Shown here piece after piece: positions 32,794 to 42,450 of a stretch of 64,000 bases of DNA (the stretch's first letter is position 1; each line of letters opens with the position of its first letter). A model generated the notes under the pieces. That model was not told the origin of the DNA and did not search any database. It saw nothing but the letters and a program-made list of their open reading frames with translations. The DNA is taken from NCBI RefSeq assembly GCF_014270105.1, contig NZ_JACNMF010000003.1, forward strand, positions 668,526 through 732,525, read 5' to 3'. The translations under genes and the position numbers were made by a program. The stretch is from Hyunsoonleella aquatilis (GTDB lineage Bacteria; Bacteroidota; Bacteroidia; Flavobacteriales; Flavobacteriaceae).

Positions 32794-32811
32794 TCCCGAT
32801 AGCTATCGGGA
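32794..32811. repeat. 18-bp palindrome, copy 2
   Basis: TCCCGATAGCTATCGGGA, identical to 3133-3150, again preceded by GATTCC and followed by T. Confidence 0.75.
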
Positions 32812-32839
32812 TCAATGGGAATGACAATTTCAATGGAAA

Positions 32840-32860
32840 CCTAGGGGCTCAGCCCCTAGG
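32840..32860. repeat. Perfect 10-bp-arm hairpin
   Basis: CCTAGGGGCT and AGCCCCTAGG around a single C, followed by AATTTTTC. It has the shape of a plus-strand terminator although no plus-strand gene ends nearby, so it may be part of a mobile palindromic repeat. Confidence 0.6.
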
Positions 32861-33047
32861 AATTTTTCTTTAATAAACTTTAGCCATGAATTACACTAAT
32901 TTTCAACCCAGTCAAAACACCCTTCATCTTAACATTCGCGTAACAATAACCTGATAATTAGTTAATTGCCAGATAATCTTCACATAATACTAAAAATAGT
33001 TATTTGTAATGTGAACAAATACGAATTTACCAACCACGAATACCCCA

Positions 33048-33893
33048 TTGAAAACAAAACGTAAAGTAGAAATTGCGGTAATCTCCGATGTGCATTTAGG
33101 CACCTACGGCTGTCATGCCAAACAATTATTAACCTACTTAAACAGCATCAATCCCAAAAAACTGATTTTAAACGGCGATATTGTAGATATATGGCAGTTT
33201 AGCAAGCGCTATTTTCCAAAATCCCACTTAAAAGTGATTAAGAAAATTATGGACTTTGCCGCAGATGGTGTTGAGGTGACTTACATTACAGGCAACCACG
33301 ACGAAATGTTGCGGAAATTCAGCGATACTACTATTGGAAATATTTCGATTGTAGATAAATTGGTTTTGGACATTGATGGTAAAAAGGGTTGGTTTTTTCA
33401 TGGCGATGTGTTCGATATTTCCATTCAAAATGCCAAATGGTTAGCCAAACTTGGAGGTTACGGCTATGATTTTCTGATTTTGTTAAACCGCATAACCAAC
33501 TGGGTTTTATCCAAGATGGGCAAAGAGCGGTATTCACTTTCCAAAAAAATTAAAAATGGCGTAAAAGGTGCCATAAAGTTTGTTTCAGATTACGAAAAAG
33601 TGATTGCTGAGCTCGCCATTGAAAATGGCTACGATTATGTGGTGTGTGGCCATATCCACCAACCCAAAATGGAAATTAGGGAAAACAAGCACGGCAGAAC
33701 CATGTACCTTAACTCTGGAGATTGGATCGAAAATTTTACCGCTTTGGAATACCAATTTAAACGCTGGAAAATCTATAATTACAGTCATGATAAGCTCTCC
33801 CCGTTCTTTGCCGATGAAGACGTGAAGGAAATGGAGGTAAAAGATTTGATTGCCGCCATTACTATCGTGGATAAAGGGCAGAAAAACAAGTGA
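33048..33893 (+). CDS. LpxH-like metallophosphoesterase (UDP-2,3-diacylglucosamine diphosphatase type)
   Basis: 281 residues. The calcineurin-like metal motifs are all present: SDVHLGTYG near 14-22, NGDIVDIWQF near 43-52, GNHDE near 85-89, HGDVFD near 122-127 and CGHIHQP near 201-207. The D-x-H / GD / GNHD / GHxH series and DIWQF are typical of the LpxH-related group in lipid A synthesis, though the short distance to other lpx genes is not seen here. The start is TTG at 33048; a stop lies 12 codons upstream and no ATG is available before the conserved strand. Confidence 0.85.
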   Translation: MKTKRKVEIAVISDVHLGTYGCHAKQLLTYLNSINPKKLILNGDIVDIWQFSKRYFPKSHLKVIKKIMDFAADGVEVTYITGNHDEMLRKFSDTTIGNISIVDKLVLDIDGKKGWFFHGDVFDISIQNAKWLAKLGGYGYDFLILLNRITNWVLSKMGKERYSLSKKIKNGVKGAIKFVSDYEKVIAELAIENGYDYVVCGHIHQPKMEIRENKHGRTMYLNSGDWIENFTALEYQFKRWKIYNYSHDKLSPFFADEDVKEMEVKDLIAAITIVDKGQKNK

Positions 33894-33992
33894 TTTTTTC
33901 TCGCAAAGGTGCAAAGACGCAAAGGTTCCTCCATAACTTTCTACGGATTAAAAAGTAGTACCTCATGAAGACTGAAAACTGCCAACTGATTA

Positions 33993-36908
33993 CTAAATAA
34001 GCGCCTCTTTTAAAATGGTAATTGGGTGTTGGGCTATCCTACCCGTTCCATCTTTTATTTGATGCCTACAACTGGTACCATTGGTAGCAATAATGACATC
34101 ATTGCCGGACTTCCGTACGGTAGGAAACAGGGTTTGCTCACCGATTTGCATGCTGACTTCGTAATGTTCCTTTTCGTATCCAAAACTGCCCGCCATACCG
34201 CAACAACCACTAGGTATCATGGTGACTTTATAATTCTTTGGAAGGTTTAAAACTGAAAAACTGGACAATTGATTACTTAATGCCTTTTGATGGCAATGCC
34301 CATGAAATTTAATTGTTTTGGATTCGGAAGTGAATTGGTCTGAAGTGATATTGCCCAATTCAATTTCTTTCTGTAAAAACTCTTCGATTAAAAAGGTATG
34401 TTTGGCAATTTTTTCTGCTGAAGCTTTGTCATCAGCAAGTTTTAAATATTCATCTTTAAAGGTTAAAATTGCTGAAGGCTCAATTCCTATTAATGGGGTT
34501 TTCTCTGAAATTAAATCTTTAAAAACACCTACGTTTTGATTTGCCAGTTTTTTGGCTTCTTCAAGGAAACCTTTGGATAGGTAACTTCTTCCGCTTTCAA
34601 AATGATGAATATAAATCAACTTATAATTCAAAACCTCCATCAATATTTCTAAATCAATGGCTATTTGAGAGTCCAAATAATTTGTAAACTCGTCGACAAA
34701 AAGGTAAACGGACTTTATAGGTTTAGGTGTATAATCATTACCATCAATCCAATCGGAAAAATTAGCCCAACTTATATAAGATTCTGAAACTCTGGGAAGA
34801 CTTCTTTGGGAATGGACTCCTAAAGTATTCTTAATGATGCCAGATGTAAATTTATTTTGAAATAACCAATTATAAAACTTGGGGGCTCTGGAAGCTATTT
34901 TATTGTACTTCGTAGATTTTGCAAAAAACTTATTGCTAAAACTATATCCATTCTCCTTCTGATATTGATACTGAAACTCAGCTTTTAAACTGGCAACATC
35001 CACACTACTGGGGCACTCACTAGCACAGGCCTTACAACTTAAACACAAATCAAATACCTCCTTTAATTCTTTATGATTGAATTTGTTCGACTTTTCGGAA
35101 TTTGTCAAAAATTCCCTTAAGGCATTTGCCCTCCCTCTGGTCGTGTCCTTTTCGTTTCTGGTGGCCCTGTAACTCGGGCACATAGTACCTCCAAATTCGG
35201 GGAGTTTCCTACAATCCCCTGAGCCATTACATTTTTCCGCTTCACGAAGAATTCCTTGAGAATGGGAAAAATCCATTATGGTTTCTATTTCAGGCTCTGC
35301 CCTATCAGGTTCATACCTTAAGGATTTGTCCATAGGATAGGCATCCACGATTTTCCCAGGATTAAAGATATTTTCAGGATCAAAAACCTGTTTTATTCGT
35401 TTTAAAATTTGGTAGTTGGCCTCCCCAATCATCAACGGAATAAACTCAGCCCGCACTATCCCATCGCCATGTTCACCACTAAAAGAACCATTGTACTTTT
35501 TGACCAGTTGCGCTACATCCCTTGTGATTTTTCGAAATAGTTTTACGTCCTCTTTTTGTTTTAAATCCAAAATAGGACGCAAATGCAACTCACCTGCACC
35601 GGCGTGGGCATAATAAATTGCATTTTGACTATATGTTGCCATTAATGCAGTAAACTCCCCAATATAATCCGCCAAATCATCCAAAACCACGGCAGTATCC
35701 TCGATACAGGCTACGGACTTTTTATCGCCAACAATATTGCCCAACAGCCCAAGTCCAGCGCTTCTCAAATGGACAGCCTTATCAATGTCATTACCCACCA
35801 GAATGGGATTGGCATAACTTAAACCTGATTTTTCTAAAGCCTTCACCAATAAGTCGGCCTGATTTTTGACGTCCTCGAAATTATTAGATTTCACTTCACA
35901 CATCAAAATAGCTTCAGGATCTCCCACCAAAAACTGTCTGTTCTCTTGTTGGGTTTTATTGCGTTTTGTACAGTCCAAAATGGTTTTATCCATCATTTCG
36001 CAAGTGTACAAATTGTGTTTCATTGCAGGCACAACAGCCAGCAAACAACTTTCGATACTTTCAAAATGTGCCGCTACCATGATTCTGTGCTCAGGTGGCA
36101 AATCATCTAACTGCAAAGTAATTTCGGTAGTAAACGCCAAAGTACCCTCGCTCCCCGAAAGCAGTTTGCACATATTGAATTCTTCTTCACCTTCAGAAAA
36201 AATATCGGTGTCAATCAATGCATCTATAGCATAGCCCGTATTCCTTCGGTGGATTTCCGGTTTTGGAAACTTTTCATTTATTTCCTTTTGAACAGATTTA
36301 GGCTTTAATTCATCATAAATAGATTGATAAATTTCACCTTCCAAAGTGTCCAACTTTGTTTTCTTCATGAATTCCTCCGACAACAATTCACCAAAAACAA
36401 CCTCGCTTCCATCGCTCAAAATCGTTTTAAGCCCTAAAACCTTATCCCGTGTTACCCCATATTTTATAGAAGTAGTACCTGAAGAATTATTACCGACCAT
36501 CCCTCCTATCATACACCGATTTGAGGTTGAGGTATTAGGCCCAAAAAATAAGCCATAAGGTTTAAGGTAATTATTCAAGGCATCCCGAACTACCCCTGGT
36601 TGCACGGTAACGGTTTTGGAGGTTTCATTCACCTTTAAAATTTTAGTGAAGTGTTTAGAAACATCAACCACAATACCCTTTCCTACACATTGCCCTGCCA
36701 AAGACGTACCGGCCGTCCTCGGAATCAAAGAAGTACTCTCTTGTTTGGCGTATTGAATCAACAACTTGATATCTTCTTCATCCTTGGGGTATGCTACTGC
36801 AAGTGGCAACATTCTGTACACTGATGCATCCGTGGCATACAAAGCTTTTATCAAGTCATCATACAATAGCTCACCCGAAAGTTTTGATTCTAAGAGTTTT
36901 AAGGACAT
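33993..36908 (-). CDS. FAD-linked oxidase with 4Fe-4S and CCG domains (D-lactate dehydrogenase-like)
   Basis: 971 residues. The N-terminal FAD-binding domain has RTAGTSLAGQCVGKGIVVDV near 61-80 and GGMVGNNSSGTTSIKYG near 134. The FAD-linked oxidase C-terminal domain includes HAHAG-like YYAHAGAGELHLRP and GSFSGEHGDGIVRAEF. A ferredoxin-like part has CNGSGDCRK...MCPSY (near 560) and CLSCKACASECPSSVD (near 625). The C-terminal half ends with the cysteine-rich CCG motif IPSGCCGMAGSFGYEKEHYE near 905. This fusion is the Bacteroidota form of glycolate oxidase/D-lactate dehydrogenase (DLD-II type) feeding electrons to the respiratory chain. Substrate among D-lactate, glycolate and D-2-hydroxyglutarate cannot be fixed. 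Confidence 0.9.
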   Translation of the reverse strand: MSLKLLESKLSGELLYDDLIKALYATDASVYRMLPLAVAYPKDEEDIKLLIQYAKQESTSLIPRTAGTSLAGQCVGKGIVVDVSKHFTKILKVNETSKTVTVQPGVVRDALNNYLKPYGLFFGPNTSTSNRCMIGGMVGNNSSGTTSIKYGVTRDKVLGLKTILSDGSEVVFGELLSEEFMKKTKLDTLEGEIYQSIYDELKPKSVQKEINEKFPKPEIHRRNTGYAIDALIDTDIFSEGEEEFNMCKLLSGSEGTLAFTTEITLQLDDLPPEHRIMVAAHFESIESCLLAVVPAMKHNLYTCEMMDKTILDCTKRNKTQQENRQFLVGDPEAILMCEVKSNNFEDVKNQADLLVKALEKSGLSYANPILVGNDIDKAVHLRSAGLGLLGNIVGDKKSVACIEDTAVVLDDLADYIGEFTALMATYSQNAIYYAHAGAGELHLRPILDLKQKEDVKLFRKITRDVAQLVKKYNGSFSGEHGDGIVRAEFIPLMIGEANYQILKRIKQVFDPENIFNPGKIVDAYPMDKSLRYEPDRAEPEIETIMDFSHSQGILREAEKCNGSGDCRKLPEFGGTMCPSYRATRNEKDTTRGRANALREFLTNSEKSNKFNHKELKEVFDLCLSCKACASECPSSVDVASLKAEFQYQYQKENGYSFSNKFFAKSTKYNKIASRAPKFYNWLFQNKFTSGIIKNTLGVHSQRSLPRVSESYISWANFSDWIDGNDYTPKPIKSVYLFVDEFTNYLDSQIAIDLEILMEVLNYKLIYIHHFESGRSYLSKGFLEEAKKLANQNVGVFKDLISEKTPLIGIEPSAILTFKDEYLKLADDKASAEKIAKHTFLIEEFLQKEIELGNITSDQFTSESKTIKFHGHCHQKALSNQLSSFSVLNLPKNYKVTMIPSGCCGMAGSFGYEKEHYEVSMQIGEQTLFPTVRKSGNDVIIATNGTSCRHQIKDGTGRIAQHPITILKEALI

Positions 36909-37042
36909 CGCGTTAAAAATTCTAGGATATGGGTAAATATAGGGACAATTTTGGCGTTATTTTTGCTAGAGCTTTACAATATCGTAATAATCTATTCGTA
37001 TGGAATGGACGTATATTAGGAAAGATAAAAAACTAAAAACTT

Positions 37043-37543
37043 ATGAGAAAATTAATAGCATTAGTAGCCATATTATTAGGGTTTACATTGACATCAGGAG
37101 CACAAGAAATAGCGGAAAACGCCATTGGCCTTCGCTTAGGGGACAGTAATGCATTTGGTGCAGAAATCTCCTATCAAAGAGCTTTGAAGGAAAACAACCG
37201 CTTGGAAGCTGACTTTGGGTGGCGCTACGGCACCAGAAGAGGTTTTGATTTCAGAGGGGTTAAACTTACCGGTATTTACCAATGGGTTTGGAATATCGAT
37301 GGCGGTTTTAATTGGTATGCCGGCCCGGGAGCAGGCTTGTCTTCATGGAGATTTGATCTTCCGACAGGCGATATTACCGATACCTTTTTGTTTGCCGCTG
37401 GAAACGTGGGTATTGAATACAACTTTGACTTCCCTTTGTTGGTGTCGATTGATTTTAGACCAGAAATTGGATTTGGCAGCAGTACTTATGACAATAATGA
37501 TTTGGATTTTGATATTGGAATCGGAGTGAGATACCAATTCTAG
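37043..37543 (+). CDS. Outer-membrane beta-barrel protein
   Basis: 166 residues with a signal peptide (1-20, ends LTSGAQ). The mature part alternates polar and aromatic residues in strand-like blocks and ends in VRYQF, the C-terminal aromatic signature of outer-membrane barrels. An eight-strand barrel fits the length. A terminator follows at 37565-37592. Role unknown. Confidence 0.75.
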   Translation: MRKLIALVAILLGFTLTSGAQEIAENAIGLRLGDSNAFGAEISYQRALKENNRLEADFGWRYGTRRGFDFRGVKLTGIYQWVWNIDGGFNWYAGPGAGLSSWRFDLPTGDITDTFLFAAGNVGIEYNFDFPLLVSIDFRPEIGFGSSTYDNNDLDFDIGIGVRYQF

Positions 37544-37865
37544 ACATACTTGTATAAAGTACCGAGGCACCATTTTTGTGGTGCTTTTTTTATGACCAAA
37601 TGTTTTAAATCCAGTTTTAAGTGAAATATATTTGAGGAGCTATTAGTTTATTTCAAAATATGAAACCATCAAATAGGGTTTTATCGGTCGCGGCAGTGTT
37701 ACCGAAATAAAAAGTGACCAGGCCTAGCTGGGTTATGGGCAAATTCATGGAAAGATCTAAACGTTCGCTAAAAAAGTTTAACTTTTTTCTGTGGAATGGG
37801 ATTTTTTCCTAGCACAATTATTTCTCTTTTTTATATCTTTCTGGAAATTGTTGAAACCTTACTAA
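37544..37865. other. Intergenic region with terminator and second hairpin
   Basis: 322 bases. After the terminator at 37565-37592, another hairpin (AAAAAAGTT at 37770-37778, AACTTTTTT at 37780-37788) is present. Nothing else is recognisable. Confidence 0.55.
37565..37592 (+). terminator. Intrinsic terminator after the beta-barrel gene
   Basis: GGCACCA and TGGTGCT form the stem, followed by a run of seven T's. Confidence 0.8.
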
Positions 37866-38894
37866 ATGAAACCTTTTCGGATTATAGTGCTTTTGATGTG
37901 TTGTCTTGTGTTAAGTAGTTGCAAAAACAAAACCAAACCGGCAGAAACGCAAACACAAGAAAAACTAAAAGCCCTGATTATCGATGGTGAGAACAATCAT
38001 GGAATTTGGCCAAAAAGCACCTTTATGATGAAGGATTATTTAGAGCAGACTGGACTTTTTGACGTGGATATTGCCAGAAAACAATACAATTGGGTTGGGC
38101 CTCATCACAACGTTAAAGGCTTGGATAGCATTGAACAGCTATTAGAATTATATCCTTTTGATGATGGCGTAAAAAGGACTTCACTGGATTCCACAAGATT
38201 TGATCCCAAATTTAACCCCGACTTTAGTAAATATGATGTGGTAGTGAATAATTTAGGCTGGAAATCATCCCATTGGCCAGAGCAGACCAAGAAGAATTTT
38301 GTCGACTTTATTAAAGGTGGAGGAGGTCTAATTATTGTTCACGCTGCCAGTAATGCATGGGGCGATTGGGACGAGTACAATAAAATGATAGGTCTTGGAG
38401 CCTGGGGAGGCAGAACTGAAAAATCTGGACCTTACGTGTTTTATAATTTAGAAAACAAGATTGAATACGATAAGTCAAAAGGAAATTGTGGGCAACACGG
38501 TAAGCAAAGTGAATTTGTTATAACTACGAGGGCTCCGGAACATCCAATAATGAAAGGGTTGCCCAATGATTGGTTGCATACCAAAGATGAATTATATGAA
38601 AAGCTAAGGGGACCTGCTGAAAATATGACCATTTTGGCCACAGCCTACTCTGATAAAAAAAACGGTGAAAAGCGCACTGGCAGGCACGAGCCTATGCTCT
38701 TGGCTATTGACTACCATAAAGGGCGTATTTTTCACACCACACTAGGCCATATGGACTACTCCATTGAATGTGTTGGTTTCATCACAACGCTTCAGCGTGG
38801 AGCGGAATGGGCAGCCACAGGTAAAGTGACCCAAAGCATCCCTAAAGATTTTCCCAACACCATTAAATCAAGCTCGAGAACTTGGAATCGCTAA
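37866..38894 (+). CDS. ThuA-domain lipoprotein
   Basis: 342 residues. A lipoprotein signal peptide ends in LSSC at Cys19. The ThuA-like glutamine-amidotransferase-type fold is recognisable from LIIDGENNHGIWPKSTFMMK near 38-57, KYDVVVNNLGWKSSHWPE near 120-137, FIKGGGGLIIVHAASNAWGDW near 147-167, and GRIFHTTLGHMDYSIE near 288-303. ThuA proteins were linked to trehalose utilisation in rhizobia; in Bacteroidota they are usually secreted or lipid-anchored and occur with sugar-degradation genes. No sugar operon is adjacent, so the substrate is open. Confidence 0.88.
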   Translation: MKPFRIIVLLMCCLVLSSCKNKTKPAETQTQEKLKALIIDGENNHGIWPKSTFMMKDYLEQTGLFDVDIARKQYNWVGPHHNVKGLDSIEQLLELYPFDDGVKRTSLDSTRFDPKFNPDFSKYDVVVNNLGWKSSHWPEQTKKNFVDFIKGGGGLIIVHAASNAWGDWDEYNKMIGLGAWGGRTEKSGPYVFYNLENKIEYDKSKGNCGQHGKQSEFVITTRAPEHPIMKGLPNDWLHTKDELYEKLRGPAENMTILATAYSDKKNGEKRTGRHEPMLLAIDYHKGRIFHTTLGHMDYSIECVGFITTLQRGAEWAATGKVTQSIPKDFPNTIKSSSRTWNR

Positions 38895-39069
38895 AAATAA
38901 AGTTTCAAATCCTTGTAATCGAAAATTTTCCAAAGCACCAAACTTACATATTGAAACATTTATATTTCTATTGATTATAAATATGAATCTGTTACCCTAT
39001 TTCTATTCCTATGTGTATATTTTAACTTCATTTAACATTTTAAACTATAATCTTCTTTTGGTTAATACT

Positions 39070-39077
39070 TAAATTTG
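39070..39077 (+). promoter_or_regulatory. -7 promoter box of the metalloprotease gene
   Basis: TAAATTTG fits TAnnTTTG, 40 bases upstream of the ATG. No -33 element at proper spacing is clear. Confidence 0.4.
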
Positions 39078-39117
39078 TGGGATTCATTTATAAAGACATA
39101 ATTTTAGTCACACAAAT

Positions 39118-41733
39118 ATGATTGCTTTCAAATTTAAAACCATTAGCACTGCTTTTGCTATCCTTCTAGCTTTAAGTATTTTACCATTTCAATCTTCAGC
39201 TCAAAATCAAAGAAGGAACAAAAAAAAGAAACAAAATATAGAGAACCGTGTCACCCAGGTCAAGAAAAATTCAAAAAAAACTATTCAGGACTTAGTTAAA
39301 GGAAGTGTAAAAATTGATGGGCTATTTACCATCTATCAAGACACCCTAACTGGTGCTGTACATATGCTAATTGAAAAAGAACAACTTGATAAGGAGTTTA
39401 TCTATTTTTCGCAGGTTGCAAATGGTGGCACCGATGCTGGGCGACTGAACAGAGGCATCTACCAACCAACTTCTGTTTTCAAAATTAAGAAGCATTTTAA
39501 CAAAATTGAGTTTATAAAACAAAATACTTCCTTTTATTTTGACCCAAACAATGCATTATCAAAATCCAAAGAGGCTAATATTTCTCATGGAATCGTTGCT
39601 AGTTTAAAAATTGAAGCCTCCGATGAAAAGCAGGGACAGTATCTTATCAATCCGAATGAATTGTTTTTAAAAGAAACTTTTCAACAGGTAAAACCTGTAA
39701 AATCTCCTAAAGCCCCTCCAAAACCTTTTACATTAGGAAACTTAGATAAAAATAAGTCTAAAATAAAGGCCATTAATAATTATCCTGAAAACTTGAATGT
39801 ATCCGTGGAGTATGTATACTCCAAAGCATCAACATATCAAGAAGGCTCGAAAGCCCTGGCGGACCCGAGGAATGTAAGCATTGAGTTCTTGCATTGCTTT
39901 ATCTCCATGCCTGAGGACGACTATGAGGTTAGGTTTGACGATCCAAGAGTGGGTTTTTTCATTACAGAGGTCGATGATAAAACTTCAACTTCACCCACAC
40001 CATATAGAGACTTAATTAATCGCTGGAAGCTCAAAAAGAAACATCCAGAATTGGCAATTTCTGAGCCTGTAAAGCCCATTACTTGGTGGCTTGAAAATAC
40101 CACCCCAATTGAATGGCGGGAAACCATTACAAATGCAGTGCTTGAATGGAACAAAGCTTTTGAGAAAGCAGGTTTCAAAAATGCCATAGTCGTCAAACAA
40201 CAACCAGATGATGCGGATTGGGATGCCGGAGATATTCGATACAATGTTTTGAGATGGACCTCAACTCACAAACCTGTATTCGGAGGCTACGGCCCCAGAA
40301 TGGTGAACCCAAAAACCGGGGAGATTTTGGGAGCGGACATTATGCTGGAATTCAGCATGATAAGCAATAGGGATTTTAGCAGTAAATTGTTTGATGAAGC
40401 CCACTCAGGTTTACAAATTGAACATTCATTCTATTCATTAAATTCTGAAAGCGACCATTTATCATGCAGTGTTGGTCAGCAAATGAGTGCTAATTTATTG
40501 GTTGGAGAAGCCTATATCAAGCATAGCGAAAACGATTCTGAAAGTTTGAGCCGATTAACCAAAGAAGGACTGACGTCCACCGTGATGCATGAAATTGGGC
40601 ATACGTTAGGGTTGTACCATAACATGAAGGCAAGCTATTTGTTTTCTCCCGAAGAATTGGCTGACCCCAACTTTATCCAAGGAAAATGCCTTACTGCCTC
40701 CGTGATGGATTATACCATGATAAACTTGACCAAAGACCTGAGCAAACAGGGGCATTTTTTCGATGTTAGCGTTGGTCCTTATGATATATGGGCAATTCAG
40801 GCCGGTTATACCCCTTTTAATTCTGATGAAGAACGCGAGGCACTATTGAACAGATCCACCGAACCTCAATTGATTTTTGGTAACGATGGTGACGATATGC
40901 GTTCCGCAGGCAAGGGTATCGACCCTCGAGTCAATATTTTTGATTTATCAAATGACCCTATTCTTTATGCACAGATGCAATATGAATTATTTGATGGACT
41001 GATCAAGAATTTAAAATCAAAACTAACCACCGAAGGCCAATCTTATCACGAGCTTACTAGGGCCTATAACATCCTCAACACCTATAAACGCATTCATGCC
41101 GGTGTGGTTAGCAGATATATCGGAGGCGTTTATTTGGACAGAGCCGTGGCTGGTCAGGAAGGGGGCACAAAGCCCTACATCCCTGTTAAACTGGAAGACC
41201 AAAAGCGGGCGATGACCTTTTTACACCAAAATATTTTTGCTCCAGACGCTTTGAAACCAGCTGAAGACCTGCTGAATTATTTGGCCATTCAAAGAAGAGG
41301 CTCTAATTTCTTAATGAGCGCATATCCTGAAGATCCTAAAATACACAAGCAAATTCTTGCAAATCAGAAAAGCGTGTTGAATCATTTGTTACACCCAAAT
41401 ACCCTGCAAAGAATTTCAGATTCTGAATTGTACGGCAACAAGTATAAATTGGCATCGGTGATGAGCGATTTGAACGATGCAATTTTCAAGGCAGATATTT
41501 ATGGAAATGTAAATTCCTTTAGACAAAACCTTCAATTGGAATATACGCGAATGCTTTTAAATGTTTTGAACGGAACACTAAGCTCGAAGTATACGCACCA
41601 AGCAAAATCTATGGCGCTGTACCATTTAAAGCGAATCCGTACAATGGCTTCTCCATCAGGCAACTTGTCCTCAAGAGCCCACAAACAACATTTGCGAATT
41701 TTAATTGATAATGGCTTGGAAGAGCTGAAATAA
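39118..41733 (+). CDS. Secreted zinc-dependent metalloprotease (DUF5117/DUF5118 family)
   Basis: 871 residues. The signal peptide (about 1-28, ends FQSSAQ) is followed by a basic stretch, a DUF5118-like segment (DLVKGSVKIDGLFTIYQD), and the DUF5117 region (about 85-290). The catalytic domain has VMHEIGHTLGLYHN near 489-502, the HExxHxxGxxH zinc motif of metzincins, followed by SVMDYTMINL, the methionine turn near 528. The C-terminal 170 residues are helical. The enzyme is exported to periplasm or outside; substrate unknown. Preceded by a TAnnTTTG promoter box and followed by a terminator. Confidence 0.9.
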   Translation: MIAFKFKTISTAFAILLALSILPFQSSAQNQRRNKKKKQNIENRVTQVKKNSKKTIQDLVKGSVKIDGLFTIYQDTLTGAVHMLIEKEQLDKEFIYFSQVANGGTDAGRLNRGIYQPTSVFKIKKHFNKIEFIKQNTSFYFDPNNALSKSKEANISHGIVASLKIEASDEKQGQYLINPNELFLKETFQQVKPVKSPKAPPKPFTLGNLDKNKSKIKAINNYPENLNVSVEYVYSKASTYQEGSKALADPRNVSIEFLHCFISMPEDDYEVRFDDPRVGFFITEVDDKTSTSPTPYRDLINRWKLKKKHPELAISEPVKPITWWLENTTPIEWRETITNAVLEWNKAFEKAGFKNAIVVKQQPDDADWDAGDIRYNVLRWTSTHKPVFGGYGPRMVNPKTGEILGADIMLEFSMISNRDFSSKLFDEAHSGLQIEHSFYSLNSESDHLSCSVGQQMSANLLVGEAYIKHSENDSESLSRLTKEGLTSTVMHEIGHTLGLYHNMKASYLFSPEELADPNFIQGKCLTASVMDYTMINLTKDLSKQGHFFDVSVGPYDIWAIQAGYTPFNSDEEREALLNRSTEPQLIFGNDGDDMRSAGKGIDPRVNIFDLSNDPILYAQMQYELFDGLIKNLKSKLTTEGQSYHELTRAYNILNTYKRIHAGVVSRYIGGVYLDRAVAGQEGGTKPYIPVKLEDQKRAMTFLHQNIFAPDALKPAEDLLNYLAIQRRGSNFLMSAYPEDPKIHKQILANQKSVLNHLLHPNTLQRISDSELYGNKYKLASVMSDLNDAIFKADIYGNVNSFRQNLQLEYTRMLLNVLNGTLSSKYTHQAKSMALYHLKRIRTMASPSGNLSSRAHKQHLRILIDNGLEELK

Positions 41734-41749
41734 CCCTGAGTAATTGCAA

Positions 41750-41799
41750 TAAAAAAAAAGCTACTTCAATTTGGGTTTTGTAGTAGCTTAATTTTCTTT
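41750..41799. terminator. Bidirectional terminator after the metalloprotease gene
   Basis: AAGCTACT (41759-41766) pairs with AGTAGCTT (41782-41789), with an A run before and ATTTTCTTT after. It lies 25 bases past the protease stop codon. Confidence 0.65.
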
Positions 41800-41900
41800 A
41801 GCCGGCCTATGTTTCTTTTTAGGGACAATGAATTGTTTACTTTATGTTTCATAAACCTATTTTACTTAAAGCAAACTCCATGCCATAAGTCAAAATAATC

Positions 41901-42449
41901 TTAAGAATATTCCGGAATTTTACCTTTAACACCCTTAAAAAAACGATACATAAATTTGAAATCGGCATCCACGTTACTCGTTGGATAAAATGGTTTTGAA
42001 AACGTGTTTTTTTTGTTTTCAAAATCTAGGGTGAACATCACAATGGGGACATTTGCCTCTTTGGCAATGTAGTAAAAACCTGTCCTCCATTGTTCAACCT
42101 TTCTACGTGTGCCTTCAGGAGCCAATGCCAACTTAAAGTTTTCATTGTTCTCAAACAGTTTTGCTATGGCCTGAACTTTATTCTGCTTATTGTGTCTGTC
42201 TATTGGCCTTCCCCCCAGTGCCCTGAAAAAATATCCGAAAGGAAAAACAAACAGTTCTTTTTTGCCTACAAAATTCACCTTTATGCCCAATACACCTCTT
42301 ACTAAAATACCAATGTAAAAATCGTGCCAGCTGGTGTGCGGAACGGCAATAATTACTGCTTTTTTAATACTTTGAAGCGTTATGTAATGCCCATCAACAT
42401 GCCAGCCTAATATTTTGAAGTAAATAAATTTAGCCAGCCTCCGCTTCAT
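41901..42449 (-). CDS. 1-acyl-sn-glycerol-3-phosphate acyltransferase-like protein (PlsC family)
   Basis: 182 residues. The PlsC motif I is VPHTSWHDFYIG near 36-47 (H-x4-D), motif II includes GGRPIDRHNKQN near 73-84, and motif III is APEGTRRKVEQWRTG near 107-121 (EGTR). It transfers an acyl chain to a lysophospholipid or related acceptor in the membrane; it is shorter than typical PlsC, and related small members act on other lipids. It begins one base after the KdnB-like gene stop, so translation is coupled. Confidence 0.83.
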   Translation of the reverse strand: MKRRLAKFIYFKILGWHVDGHYITLQSIKKAVIIAVPHTSWHDFYIGILVRGVLGIKVNFVGKKELFVFPFGYFFRALGGRPIDRHNKQNKVQAIAKLFENNENFKLALAPEGTRRKVEQWRTGFYYIAKEANVPIVMFTLDFENKKNTFSKPFYPTSNVDADFKFMYRFFKGVKGKIPEYS

Positions 42450-42450
42450 G

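Larger units (their letters stand above)
32675..33047. other. Intergenic region with two palindromes
   Basis: 373 bases between divergent aroC and the LpxH-like gene. It carries the second copy of the 18-bp palindrome (32794-32811) and a strong hairpin (32840-32860). No gene is visible in it. Confidence 0.6.
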
